From Lachnospiraceae bacterium (lineage in GTDB: Bacteria; Bacillota; Clostridia; Lachnospirales; Lachnospiraceae), in NCBI GenBank assembly GCA_014804425.1, contig JAAUZV010000014.1, positions 269,317-321,796 on the forward strand: 52,480 nt of DNA, written 5' to 3'. Below, one piece after another: positions 26,150 through 35,689 of the stretch. Below the pieces are notes generated by a model that did not search any database, was not told the DNA's origin, and worked only from the letters and a program-made list of their open reading frames with translations. The translations under genes were made by a program, and so were the position numbers. Numbering within the stretch: position 1 is the first letter of the stretch; each line of letters begins with the position of its first letter.

Positions 26150-28054
26150 TTACTGCATACCTACAGACATGCCGTAAACTTCCCAGTCATTCGCTGCCTC
26201 GCACTGTAACGTATTCAGATACTGACCAAAGTCTTCTCCAAAGTACGGTACCAACTGCTCGTAGGTATACTGAACAATACCGTCTCCTACTGCGCCGTCA
26301 ACCTCGAAGGTATCCTGATTTACACCGCGCAGCCAGCCGCCCATCGGGTTTACCTGCTCGTCGCCGCAGATTGCTACAAGCCATACCGGCGTATCGCCGC
26401 TGTACTCGATATTGATCACACAGCCCGGTACAAAGAGCGCCTTCTGCTCCTCTGTCAGGTCGATACCATCCTGCGCCCAGCCGCCTGCACTTGCTGCAAA
26501 GCCGTCAATCTCTGTTACATTCTTAGCCGGAACGATCGGCTTGCCAACGCGCACGCTGTATACTTCCCAGTCATTGGCAGCTTCGCACTGTAACGTATCC
26601 AGATACTGACCGAAATCCTCACCGAAGTACGGTACCAACTGCTCATAGGTGTACTGAACCACACCGTCTCCTACCGCACCGTCGACCTCGAAGGTTTCCT
26701 GATTTACGCCGCGCAGCCAGCCGCCCATCGGGTTCGGATTCTCTTCATTACAGATTGCTACAAGCCATACCGGCGTATCGCCGCTGTACTCGATCTCGAT
26801 CACGGAACCCGGTACAAAGAGCGCCTTCTGCTCCTCTGTTAAATCAATACCGTTCTGAGACCAGCCGCCTCCGCTTACCGCAAAGCCTTCAAGCTCCGTG
26901 CCGCCTACGGTTACCAGACCGCTGTCCGTACCGACTCTCATGCCGAATACTTCCCAGTCATTCGCTGCTTCACACTGTAAGGTGTTCAGATACTGACCAT
27001 AGTCCTCACCAAAGAACTCTACCAGATCCTCGTAACGATACTGGATCTTGCCGTCTCCCACGTAAGCGTTCGGGATAAAGGTATTCTGATCCACACCGCG
27101 CAGCCAGCCGCCCATCGGGTTCACCTGCTCGTCTCCGCAGATCGCTACAAGCCATACCGGTGTAGCGCCGCTGTAATCGATCTCAATGACGGAGCCCGGT
27201 ACAAAGAGTGCCTTCTGCTCCTCTGTCAGGTCGATACCATCCTGTGCCCAGCCGCCTGCGCTTGCCGCAAAGCCGTCGATCTCAACCACATCCTTTAATA
27301 CCAGAAGGTTCGGGTCTGCTGCAGCCGCTGCAACCTCTACGACAATAGAAGTATCTGCTGCAAGCACGTTACCTGCTGCATCCTTAAAGGTAATGTTGTC
27401 GATATAAAGCGTTGACTGACTGCCGGTCTCGCTCCTGCCGTTATCCACTTCCATGGAAATGGCAAACACATCGCCTGCTGCAAAAGATACGCCGTCCGGA
27501 ACCGTATAGGTTACGGTCTTCGGATTTGCTGTGTCAAGATACACGCTCCATGCCTGACCGTTCTTGCCGCCGCTGATCATGCTGTAAAGGTTTCCGGATA
27601 CGGCATAGAAATTACCGTCCGCACTTACCACACCGATCGTCACATCGACCGTTGCCACATCGCCTGCCTTGTCTCCCAAAAGCTGGTCAACCGGCATTGC
27701 CACACAGGGGAATTTACCGCCCGGTACTACCTGTAATGCCTTGGAACCGTTGTAATCCACTACGGAAAGCTCCGCAGGACCGGTACCTCCTGCAATTTTG
27801 GTGTCGCAATAAGCGAAACCGCATGCACCGTCCTCGAAATCGATGCTCGCCTCAGTAGCTGCGGGGGTCACATCATCGGAAGGTGCTTCCGTCGGTGCTT
27901 CTGTCGGAGCCTCCGTCGGTGCTACGTCATCCGTCTGATTCGTATCAGACGGTGCGTCTGTTTCGGCATCATCGCCGCCGCAGCCGACCATAGCAAAGGT
28001 CATCGCTGCCGCAAGAAATAATGCTAAGAGTTTTTTTGCCTTCAACTTTTTCAT
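26150..28054 (-). CDS. Surface lipoprotein with one CBM-like domain and three tandem repeats
   Basis: A 634-residue predicted lipoprotein (lipobox AMVGC, Cys25) with a TEAP-repeat linker (residues 45-65). Residues 70-230 look like a beta-sandwich carbohydrate-binding module (FEDGACGFAYCDT at the start, STLYIDNITFKDA at the end, as in CBM27-like folds). Three repeats of about 118 residues follow at roughly 257-376, 387-505 and 515-632. Each holds DGIDLTEEQKALFVPG, TPVWLVAIC, NPMGGWLRGV and TLQCEAANDWEV (first repeat as Q/N variants). I do not recognise the repeat family. The conserved Trp residues and the position between ABC permeases and a binding protein suggest polysaccharide capture at the cell surface. 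No catalytic signature is seen. Confidence 0.88.
   Translation of the reverse strand: MKKLKAKKLLALFLAAAMTFAMVGCGGDDAETDAPSDTNQTDDVAPTEAPTEAPTEAPSDDVTPAATEASIDFEDGACGFAYCDTKIAGGTGPAELSVVDYNGSKALQVVPGGKFPCVAMPVDQLLGDKAGDVATVDVTIGVVSADGNFYAVSGNLYSMISGGKNGQAWSVYLDTANPKTVTYTVPDGVSFAAGDVFAISMEVDNGRSETGSQSTLYIDNITFKDAAGNVLAADTSIVVEVAAAAADPNLLVLKDVVEIDGFAASAGGWAQDGIDLTEEQKALFVPGSVIEIDYSGATPVWLVAICGDEQVNPMGGWLRGVDQNTFIPNAYVGDGKIQYRYEDLVEFFGEDYGQYLNTLQCEAANDWEVFGMRVGTDSGLVTVGGTELEGFAVSGGGWSQNGIDLTEEQKALFVPGSVIEIEYSGDTPVWLVAICNEENPNPMGGWLRGVNQETFEVDGAVGDGVVQYTYEQLVPYFGEDFGQYLDTLQCEAANDWEVYSVRVGKPIVPAKNVTEIDGFAASAGGWAQDGIDLTEEQKALFVPGCVINIEYSGDTPVWLVAICGDEQVNPMGGWLRGVNQDTFEVDGAVGDGIVQYTYEQLVPYFGEDFGQYLNTLQCEAANDWEVYGMSVGMQ
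26159..27283 (-). repeat. Three in-gene tandem repeats (~355 bp each)
   Basis: The repeats lie at about 26927-27283, 26540-26896 and 26159-26512. They are nearly identical over long stretches at DNA level (for example the segments encoding LTEEQKALFVPG and CEAANDWEV). This points to recent duplication or ongoing gene conversion, and the copy number may vary between strains. Short-read assembly could collapse them. Confidence 0.85.
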
Positions 28055-28103
28055 CCTCCTTATTTAGTATCGTTGAATTGTTACGGGCAAAGCGTCCCGC
28101 CGT

Positions 28104-29132
28104 TTAACCGACAATACCGCTTCGCTCAACTCCCTCTATAAAGTATTTTTGAAGAACGACATAGATGATAACCACGGGAAGCATCACGAGCACGATACCG
28201 GCATCCAGATACAGCTGCAGAATGGCAGGATCATAGATCTTCTCATTCGTTGATATGTTTGCCGTCAGCCCCGCGATCTTCTTACTGATTATCAGATCAT
28301 CGCTGATCAAAAATAACTTTCCATAAAATGTATCATTGTACTGCCATACCATGGAAAAGATCGCCACGGTAATGACAGAGGGCATTGCATTGACAAGCAT
28401 GATACGGAAATAAGTGTACCATGTGCCCGCACCGTCCACAAACGCCGCCTCCTCGATCTCCTTCGGCAGTCCACGGAAAAACTGGTTGAAAATGTAGATA
28501 TAAAGTCCCGAACGCAAGCCGCATCCGAACACCGTCATGATATATACCGGAATCGGCGTTGTAAGGATATTGACCGGCGCTCCTTTGATGAGACTGATAA
28601 TGCCGAGCACATCAAAATTCGCAAACGTCATATACAGCGGAAGCATGATCGTGTGTGTCGGAATGACGATCATCACAACCACTAATCCAAAAAACAAGTT
28701 TTTGAGCGGAAACTTATATCTCGCAAAACCGTATCCGACCATGGAACAGATGAATACCTGGATCAACATGAGCGTAACCGAGTAAATCAGTGAATTGCTT
28801 ACGGTTTTCCAGTAATCCAGATACCCGCTCGCCAACGAGTAACGCTCAAGCGTCGGCTCCTGCGGAATCATATACACCATCGGGTTATAGTTATCGGCAT
28901 TGGAGAAAAAAGAACTTGTAATAATGCCAAGCACCGGACCTAAGATCACATAGCTGACACCGACGATCAATAAAAACTTCAACAAACCGATGAGAAAGCC
29001 CTTACCATTCGACTGCCAGCGCTTTCTGTCATTGGCAAACTGTGTATCCGCCTTGAGCGCCGCGTACTGCTCCTTCAGCTTTTGTACAGAAAATGCTTTT
29101 GTATTCTTTGCTGCCTTTGTTGTCTTCGCCAT
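28104..29132 (-). CDS. Carbohydrate ABC transporter permease (MalG type)
   Basis: A 342-residue integral membrane permease with six or so helices. The EAA loop, which contacts the ATPase, is visible in PKEIEEAAFVDGAGTWYTYF, though the usual Gly-x-x-Pro end is replaced by VNAMP. A soluble Lys-rich N-terminal extension of about 45 residues is longer than normal. It is paired with the MalF-type permease directly upstream. AGGAGG precedes the ATG. No ATPase gene is in the operon, so a shared MsmK-type ATPase encoded elsewhere is likely. Confidence 0.93.
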   Translation of the reverse strand: MAKTTKAAKNTKAFSVQKLKEQYAALKADTQFANDRKRWQSNGKGFLIGLLKFLLIVGVSYVILGPVLGIITSSFFSNADNYNPMVYMIPQEPTLERYSLASGYLDYWKTVSNSLIYSVTLMLIQVFICSMVGYGFARYKFPLKNLFFGLVVVMIVIPTHTIMLPLYMTFANFDVLGIISLIKGAPVNILTTPIPVYIMTVFGCGLRSGLYIYIFNQFFRGLPKEIEEAAFVDGAGTWYTYFRIMLVNAMPSVITVAIFSMVWQYNDTFYGKLFLISDDLIISKKIAGLTANISTNEKIYDPAILQLYLDAGIVLVMLPVVIIYVVLQKYFIEGVERSGIVG

Positions 29133-29149
29133 TTCTTTTTCCTCCTTTC

Positions 29150-30067
29150 TTAGTTATAGTAGAACGCACGTTTCTGTATGAACCTGCACACGATCACCAG
29201 GATCAGACAGGTGATCACGGTAGATACCAAACTCATTACAGAGCTTAATCCGTAATTATTATAGGTAAACGCCGTGTTATACGCCAGCTCGACAACATCA
29301 GAATCTGCGAAGCTGTCCACCACGGTGTAGACCACGTTTGTGATGATATGGGGCATTACCATCGGGAACGTTACCTTCCAGAATGTTTCATACCCCGTCG
29401 CGCCCTCGATCTTTGCTACCTCGTACATGGAACCCGGTATGGACTGCAATGCCGCGATAAAAATGATGATCTGTACGCCCGAGGCATTGATGATCTCACT
29501 GATCCGCTGAACCGCGCCCATAATATACTCAATGATCCCCATCGGCAGACCGAGCGAACCGAACATTTGAATATAATATTCGATGCTCACACCGCTGGAA
29601 GCCGCCTCCGCGACCTCTGCCGCCGCGTTAGACATTCCGCCGCTCATCATACTGCGCGCCAAATCCATCGCATCCGTGATCGCCTCTGAATTCAAAATAA
29701 CCGGCAGGAAGAAGATGGCACGGACAAGCGTTCGTCCGCGGAATTTCTTATTGAGCAGCAGCGCCATGAACAAACTGAAAAATGTGATCAGCGGTACATC
29801 GATCAGCATATTTGCAACAGAGGTTGTCAATATCTGCTTAAACGATGCATGCGCGCGGAACGCATAAATAAAATTATCAAGCCCCGCAAACGTCAGTGTG
29901 TAACCGCCTCCCGGCTTTACCTCCAGTACGTTTAAGGAAAACTGCACCGTCATAAATAAGCTTCGTGCATAAAACCACAGGAAACCGATCAGCCATGGCA
30001 TGATAAAGAGATAACCGGTAATGGCACGTTTTCTTGTGAGAGTCATTTTTCTTTTTTTCTTCTTCAT
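29150..30067 (-). CDS. Carbohydrate ABC transporter permease (MalF type)
   Basis: A 305-residue permease starting MKKKKRKMTLTRKRAITGYLF. The EAA motif reads YEVAKIEGATGYETFWKVTFP. An insertion of about 30 residues around SMMSGGMSNAAAEVAEAASS, between transmembrane segments, is unusual for the family. The ATG overlaps the DUF5696 stop by one base (TGATG), which implies translational coupling. It forms a pair with the MalG-type permease that follows. Confidence 0.93.
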   Translation of the reverse strand: MKKKKRKMTLTRKRAITGYLFIMPWLIGFLWFYARSLFMTVQFSLNVLEVKPGGGYTLTFAGLDNFIYAFRAHASFKQILTTSVANMLIDVPLITFFSLFMALLLNKKFRGRTLVRAIFFLPVILNSEAITDAMDLARSMMSGGMSNAAAEVAEAASSGVSIEYYIQMFGSLGLPMGIIEYIMGAVQRISEIINASGVQIIIFIAALQSIPGSMYEVAKIEGATGYETFWKVTFPMVMPHIITNVVYTVVDSFADSDVVELAYNTAFTYNNYGLSSVMSLVSTVITCLILVIVCRFIQKRAFYYN

Positions 30068-32646
30068 CAATGAACGCCTCCCATCTCATAGCCCCGTGCC
30101 GGAACGGTCACGCCGTCCACCGTCTGGCTCGCAGTACCCGTATTCACATAGATCGTGACGCCGTTGCTGTAGGTAATCGCACGTACGCCGTTTGCGTAGA
30201 TCACATGGTTCACGATCGTCGCTCCGTTCACGTGACTTAATGCTCCATTCACCTCGTCGTAAACGGCAAGCGCCTCCTGCTTCCAATTTGCATACGTGGT
30301 CGAGTAGAAACGGCTGATACCCGTGTTCTTCATCTCGTTGGAATTCTCCCACGTGAATACAAAGTGCGGCGACGCGCCCGTCTCGATCAGATTCAGAACG
30401 GTCTCCGTTCTGTCAAACGTATCGCTTAAGTTGATGACGGAACCGGAGTAATCAATACAGCCGTGTATGATCATCTCATAGAACGGAATCGTCTCGTCCA
30501 CAATATAGTAATCATTATCCGTCAGCGGTGCGTTAATGATGTCATTCGCATACGCAAAGGAATAATCATTTCCCGCATTCACCATCAGCAGCTTACCGGT
30601 GTCTTCCAAGTTCTGAAGCTCTGCCTCCACGACATCCTGCGCTCCGGTACGGTCAATGACATTCGTCCGCTTTTTATCGGAATGAAGCTGATTGCCAAGA
30701 TCTCTTAAGGAAATACCGCTAATGTCGTATCGGTCAATTTTATCTGCGAATTTCTCCACATAGCGTACAAGGAACTTCGGTGAAACCAGATAAAACCGAT
30801 TCTCTGACCATCCTAAGCCCGATGTCTGACGCAGCGTTGACGGATTGACTAATCCGAACTCCGCAATATAACCCGCGCCGTAATATCTGGCTGTCTCATT
30901 TCCTTCGCTGTAGCGATCGGAAACTTCCGTCACGCGCTGAAACGCTACATCTGCATAGAACGTTCCGCCGTTTGCCGCAACCGCCGCGCTCAAATCTTCT
31001 AAGCCCGATCTGCCTCCCAAGCGCCACGGAACCTTGATCTTATTCAGAACGTCATGATAATATCCGCCGTTACACCAGCCCTGATAATTCATGACCTGAT
31101 TGGAAATCCCGTTTGCCGCAAGGTCATTCGATATTTCAATCGCTTCGTCAAAATCGGTCATGGCGTAAAGTCCTCTGTAACGCACACCGAGGAAGAACTT
31201 GATCTTTTCAATCCCGCCAATGACGTCATAATAGAATTTGATATCCCCGTCTGCATTGTTCGGTGTCAGCACACCCTCGCTGATCAGGCGATCCCTGTAA
31301 TAATTCGCCGCACCGGCATAGCCTGCGTGCTCCTCTGTCAGCATCGTATATCTGACCGTCAGATTCTGGTCATAGTAATTTTTCTCCACGATCGGCAAGT
31401 CCGCCTCGTTACCCGTCGTACCGAACATCTCTAATTTTTCGTTTCCTCTTAACACGAAAGTCGGATAAACGTAATTGTACTCATTGATCCTTCCCGAAAC
31501 GCTCGCGCTCAAATATGCCATTGCGCCGCCTCTCTCGATCGTGGCAAATACGGAACTATCCTCACGGCAGATGGCAAATAACGCCATCTTGACATTCTCG
31601 GTATTCTCACGGACTGTCAACTCCGCTGCAATCGGATCAATTCCATAAACGTATTCCGAATACGGCTGCGCCGTCGTCTTTCCGTTGTTAAAATTGATAA
31701 TAGACCCGGAACCGTTCGGCACAAGGAGATAGCCGGTTTCATCAAGTCCCGCCGCGCCAAGAAAACGAAGCATGGAAATACGGTAGATCGCACCACCGCC
31801 GTTCTCCTTTACCGCACTCATCGGGATGGATACCTCAACAGCATCCCCGACCAAACGGTATTCCAGCGGGATTTCAAAGGAAATCGGGACAGCGCCGTCC
31901 ACGCCCGACCCTTCCATCTCGCGGTTGTAGTCATCCTGCGTGAAACCTGCTTCCTCAAAATAACGGTTCAGCCTACGGATCTGTGACGCGCCGTTTTGTG
32001 CGGATTCCAGCAACTCCATATAATCATCCGCCACATTGCTTTCTTTATATTTCGTTCTTACGAATTTGGCCCCTTCCTCATCCAATGCGGCGCAGACCGC
32101 ATCCAGTGTATCCGCGCTGATATAGATCGGCACGATACCCGTTGATGCCGTCAGATCGCCAAACGTATAAATGAAGCGCACGCCGTTTTCAATCGACTCG
32201 ATCTCAAGCTGGTCTCCCTGCTCGATACAATAGCTGAAAGAATCATACGTTCCCTGTGTTCTCGCCGTATTGAAATAGTCCACGACCAGCTGGGATTTCA
32301 TATAATTGGTATTGGTCTTATTCGCGATCGCATCGTCGTCTGCGTCCGGCGGATTCGTATAGATGATCTGTCCGTTGCGGGTATCCACAAAAGCAGCTTC
32401 CCCCGTCTCCGCATTCACATATAACTTCAACGTACCGTTCTGTGCGGCAAGCACCATCCCTTCCACATCAGCCGTACTTTCCGCGATCGGCGTGAACTCT
32501 TTCCCCTCCTCATAGTCATAGGAGGTAAGATAATCTCTGTAGTGGTTGTAAAAATAAAAATGTACCAGATAGTACACAAGCCATATCAGGATGACCGCAG
32601 CGACAAGGCTTACAACACTGATCAGAATTTTTTTACTTTTCCGCAT
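30067..32646 (-). CDS. DUF5696 membrane-anchored protein, glycosidase-like layout
   Basis: An 859-residue protein with one N-terminal transmembrane helix (ILISVVSLVAAVILIWLVYYL) and the rest outside the cell. It matches the DUF5696 proteins seen next to sugar ABC genes in Paenibacillus and Lachnospiraceae; their function is not known. Residues 60-460 look beta-rich. From about 480 on the pattern is that of a (beta/alpha) barrel, with acidic residues at strand ends (YDISGISLRDLGN, DNDYYIVDETIPFYEM). That would suit a glycoside hydrolase, but the catalytic residues cannot be named and the idea is inference. It is coupled to the following permease gene. Confidence 0.82.
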   Translation of the reverse strand: MRKSKKILISVVSLVAAVILIWLVYYLVHFYFYNHYRDYLTSYDYEEGKEFTPIAESTADVEGMVLAAQNGTLKLYVNAETGEAAFVDTRNGQIIYTNPPDADDDAIANKTNTNYMKSQLVVDYFNTARTQGTYDSFSYCIEQGDQLEIESIENGVRFIYTFGDLTASTGIVPIYISADTLDAVCAALDEEGAKFVRTKYKESNVADDYMELLESAQNGASQIRRLNRYFEEAGFTQDDYNREMEGSGVDGAVPISFEIPLEYRLVGDAVEVSIPMSAVKENGGGAIYRISMLRFLGAAGLDETGYLLVPNGSGSIINFNNGKTTAQPYSEYVYGIDPIAAELTVRENTENVKMALFAICREDSSVFATIERGGAMAYLSASVSGRINEYNYVYPTFVLRGNEKLEMFGTTGNEADLPIVEKNYYDQNLTVRYTMLTEEHAGYAGAANYYRDRLISEGVLTPNNADGDIKFYYDVIGGIEKIKFFLGVRYRGLYAMTDFDEAIEISNDLAANGISNQVMNYQGWCNGGYYHDVLNKIKVPWRLGGRSGLEDLSAAVAANGGTFYADVAFQRVTEVSDRYSEGNETARYYGAGYIAEFGLVNPSTLRQTSGLGWSENRFYLVSPKFLVRYVEKFADKIDRYDISGISLRDLGNQLHSDKKRTNVIDRTGAQDVVEAELQNLEDTGKLLMVNAGNDYSFAYANDIINAPLTDNDYYIVDETIPFYEMIIHGCIDYSGSVINLSDTFDRTETVLNLIETGASPHFVFTWENSNEMKNTGISRFYSTTYANWKQEALAVYDEVNGALSHVNGATIVNHVIYANGVRAITYSNGVTIYVNTGTASQTVDGVTVPARGYEMGGVH

Positions 32647-32661
32647 CTTATGTCCTCCCCC

Positions 32662-33294
32662 TTACGCCCTGAAAATCAGTTCCTGATAAATACTGTAAAA
32701 GAAACTGTATACCTGATTGATAAGATCCATTAGCAACAGTACAACGAATATAATGATGAAAATTGCCACAAAGGTCAGGAAGATCGTGATCAGCGTCTTA
32801 CCCAATGTATAATTGTGAACCTCCATGACCCCTATCAGCATCATGAACACCCCGTAAGCGATTCCGATTCCGATGATCATGAAATAGAACGCGCCCTCAT
32901 CCGCCGCTACCGCATGGCTGAAGATCGTTCCGATATTCATGCAGACGATCATCGGGATCATCGCATAACCGAGCGCGATCGCAATATCCTTCAATCTGCC
33001 CTCGCCGTTCATCAAACAGGTGATCGACCAGTTTCCGACGCAGAACAGCAGATATAACAAAAGCACGGAAGCCAATTCGCTCAACAGATTGATGGTAAGC
33101 GGATCAATGTCATTGACAATAAAGCTCGCCGATATGCGGTTAATGGAAAAACTGATTGAAAAGAGAACGACAAGCAAAATCGCGATCGGAACACTTCCGC
33201 GTTCTCTGTGCCGAATCTCATAATATCCGTCCGCCGGATGGCTTACGGTGTAAAATGCATATTTCCATTTGTCCTTGGAAAATAATTGTTTCAT
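32662..33294 (-). CDS. YIP1 family membrane protein
   Basis: A 210-residue membrane protein with about five hydrophobic helices after a short cytoplasmic start (MKQLFSKDKWKYAFYTVSHP). It fits the bacterial YIP1/DUF1282-like group often found between NHL and DUF5696 genes in sugar transport operons. No function is established. Its ATG overlaps the upstream NHL gene stop by one base (TGATG), with AGGAGGG eight bases upstream. Confidence 0.78.
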   Translation of the reverse strand: MKQLFSKDKWKYAFYTVSHPADGYYEIRHRERGSVPIAILLVVLFSISFSINRISASFIVNDIDPLTINLLSELASVLLLYLLFCVGNWSITCLMNGEGRLKDIAIALGYAMIPMIVCMNIGTIFSHAVAADEGAFYFMIIGIGIAYGVFMMLIGVMEVHNYTLGKTLITIFLTFVAIFIIIFVVLLLMDLINQVYSFFYSIYQELIFRA

Positions 33295-34778
33295 CAGATA
33301 AGCCCTCCTTCCCCGTCCGCTTTACCTTTCTTTTTCTTACGCAATTTCCGATATACGACCCATGCAATGATGAGTACGACTACCACGGTCATGATCATGT
33401 TCATGTTCTTTGCCAAAAGCTCGTTTCGGTACCGTTTCCAAGCAATGGAATAATATTTCCGATTCATGCCAAGCTCTAAGTACTCCATCGCAAGACGGTT
33501 ATCTCCCGCCGTTAAATATGCCTTTCCGATACCGGTATTGGCAAGCTCATTGTTTCCGTCTAACCGCAATACCTCCTCCCATTTCTCGATCGCTTCCGTC
33601 TCGTCACCGTCGAAACGCAGCCCGACTGCCTCATTGATGAGAGAACCGTATCTGGTTTCCGCAAATCTTAAGATTGCGCCGTAATATGCGTCTAATACAA
33701 TGATCTCACCCTCGATCGACTCGATCGCCACCGGTACGTTGAATGTTCCTTCCTGTGAACCGAGGCCGCCGAAGATGTAGAGAAGATTTCCCTCTTTATC
33801 GTAAGTAAAGATCCTGCCGCGTCTTCTGTCCAGCAGGGAGTAAATTCCCTTATCGCGGTATACCACGTCCGTGATCTGGGACGGACCGCTGTAATCGCCG
33901 TACATACCGACCAAAATATCGCCGCCGACATTCCCGTTCTCACCCTTCTGGATGACATCCTTCCCCTGCGGGTTTAACCGTCTGACTGCCTGCACGCCCT
34001 CCGAATCAATATTGGAGGCGTAAATAAATCCGCCGTCATCCACATCGATTCCCGTAAACTCGGTCGGGATATAAAGCTGGGATTTGGAACGCTCTTCCTT
34101 GCTTGCAAGTCTCCTCCAAAACTTCTCCCACAATGTGATCTTTACTTCGATCGTTCCGAAATATCCGGTAAATTCTCCGTTGCTCTCAAATACCAAAATT
34201 CCTTCAAATGCGTTTTTCGCGATCACATAGACACGGTCTGCATAGTCCACCGTTACCTTAAGCGGAATAAACTCAAAATTATCCTCCAAAATTTCCGACT
34301 GCGGATTATCCACGATCTTGATGAACTCGCCCTCCGGCGTCAGCACGACAACTCTTCTGTTATTGGAATCCGCAATATAGAGCTCCATATTCTCGGAAAC
34401 GCACACGCCATAGGGTGCGTTAAACGTATCCGCCGTGCCGTTCCTGTCAAATGTGGTAATTTCCCGTACCATCTCGGTCATATCATGATTTAAGACCACG
34501 ATCCGGTTATTGCCCGTATCCGCCACATACACCAGCCCGTCAGGCGCTACGCAGAAATCCTGCGGCTCCTTAAAATCGGTCGTCCCGACGCTTAAGCCTG
34601 TGACCGAACCGTTCGGCACATACGCCGCGGGTGTGATCACAAAGTCCTCCCGGTAGTTGTAATTGTAGGTATCATACGGAAGTTCTTCCGCCTGTACTGC
34701 CTCAGCCGGTACAAGCAGGAACACGATCGCCGCAAGAAGGGCAGCGGCTATCTGATTGATCCGATTTTTCTTTTTCAT
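33294..34778 (-). CDS. NHL-repeat beta-propeller protein, membrane anchored
   Basis: A 494-residue protein with an N-terminal signal peptide (AALLAAIVFLLVPAEAVQA). Five or six NHL-type blades follow (PDGLVYVADTGNNRIVVLN, MELYIADSNNRRVVVLTPEG, KGIYSLLDRRRGRIFTYD), then a short TPR-like segment around residues 395-440 (GNNELANTGIGKAYLTAGDN). A C-terminal transmembrane helix (MIMTVVVVLIIAWVVY) and a Lys-rich tail finish it. So the propeller is displayed outside while anchored at its C-terminus. Start at 34778: GGGAGGG is six bases upstream. It may act as a scaffold or ligand-binding part of the importer cluster; no enzyme motif is visible. Confidence 0.85.
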   Translation of the reverse strand: MKKKNRINQIAAALLAAIVFLLVPAEAVQAEELPYDTYNYNYREDFVITPAAYVPNGSVTGLSVGTTDFKEPQDFCVAPDGLVYVADTGNNRIVVLNHDMTEMVREITTFDRNGTADTFNAPYGVCVSENMELYIADSNNRRVVVLTPEGEFIKIVDNPQSEILEDNFEFIPLKVTVDYADRVYVIAKNAFEGILVFESNGEFTGYFGTIEVKITLWEKFWRRLASKEERSKSQLYIPTEFTGIDVDDGGFIYASNIDSEGVQAVRRLNPQGKDVIQKGENGNVGGDILVGMYGDYSGPSQITDVVYRDKGIYSLLDRRRGRIFTYDKEGNLLYIFGGLGSQEGTFNVPVAIESIEGEIIVLDAYYGAILRFAETRYGSLINEAVGLRFDGDETEAIEKWEEVLRLDGNNELANTGIGKAYLTAGDNRLAMEYLELGMNRKYYSIAWKRYRNELLAKNMNMIMTVVVVLIIAWVVYRKLRKKKKGKADGEGGLI

Positions 34779-34792
34779 AGCGCTCCCTCCCA

Positions 34793-35689
34793 TCAATCCT
34801 TCATACCGGATGTCGTCATCGTCTCTAACACGTTACTCTGGCATGCAAGGAAGAAGATGATCGGCACCGCCGCAATAACAAAAGTAACCGCCGCGGAAGC
34901 TCCGGCTCTCGCCGTACCTCCGGCTGCAATCTGCTGTAAGGCAAACTGCATCGGCTTTAACTGCTCGTCACGCAAAAACATCGAACCGGTGTTGCCCCAC
35001 ATCTGCTGGAACTGGAAGATTGCCAGTGTCAGCCACGCAGGTTTGACGTTCGGCATGACGATCTTCCAAAACACCTGATACTCGCTTGCGCCGTCGAGTC
35101 TTGCCGACTCCATCAGCGATGTCGGAAGCTGTTCCATGAACTGCTTCATCAGGTAAAGTCCCATACCGTACTGACACGCCGGCAGGATCAGCGCCAAATA
35201 ATTATTGTTGATGCCGAGCCAGCTGATGATCATATAGTTCGGGATCTGTGTAACCGTCCACGAGAACATCATCGAGAGCACGACCATGTTAAACAGAATG
35301 CTCTTGCCCGGGAACTCATGCTTTGCAAGCGGATATGCCGCAAGGGAAGCAAAGATGACATGCAGAACAGTTCCTGCGCCCGTAATGATGATCGTATTTA
35401 ATATGTATCGTGAGAACGGTACCCACGAATCGCTCATGACCGTAAACAGGTCGGTAAAATTCTCAAACGTTGGGTTCCGCACAAATATTTTCGGCGGATA
35501 CTGGAATAATTCGTCCAAGGGCTTTAAGCAGTTGTTAATGATCATGACAAGCGGCAGCGCCATAAATACACCGCAGATGCCCATGATAAAGAACAGGATG
35601 CCGTTTCCCGCGAGGGAACGGTTCAGCTTCTTTTCCCTTGGCTTAAAAAAACGATATTTCTTTTTCGTCTTCGTCGCTGTCTTTGCCAC
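34793..35689 (-). CDS. Carbohydrate ABC transporter permease (MalG type), second system
   Basis: A 298-residue six-helix permease. The EAA loop is intact: MESARLDGASEYQVFWKIVM. The start codon is GTG (35687-35689), following the stop of the MalF-type gene without a gap, and the ribosome binding site GGGAGAG lies in that gene's end. It ends 14 bases before the NHL gene. With 35690-36619 it forms the translocation pore for the large binding protein upstream. Confidence 0.93.
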   Translation of the reverse strand: MAKTATKTKKKYRFFKPREKKLNRSLAGNGILFFIMGICGVFMALPLVMIINNCLKPLDELFQYPPKIFVRNPTFENFTDLFTVMSDSWVPFSRYILNTIIITGAGTVLHVIFASLAAYPLAKHEFPGKSILFNMVVLSMMFSWTVTQIPNYMIISWLGINNNYLALILPACQYGMGLYLMKQFMEQLPTSLMESARLDGASEYQVFWKIVMPNVKPAWLTLAIFQFQQMWGNTGSMFLRDEQLKPMQFALQQIAAGGTARAGASAAVTFVIAAVPIIFFLACQSNVLETMTTSGMKD

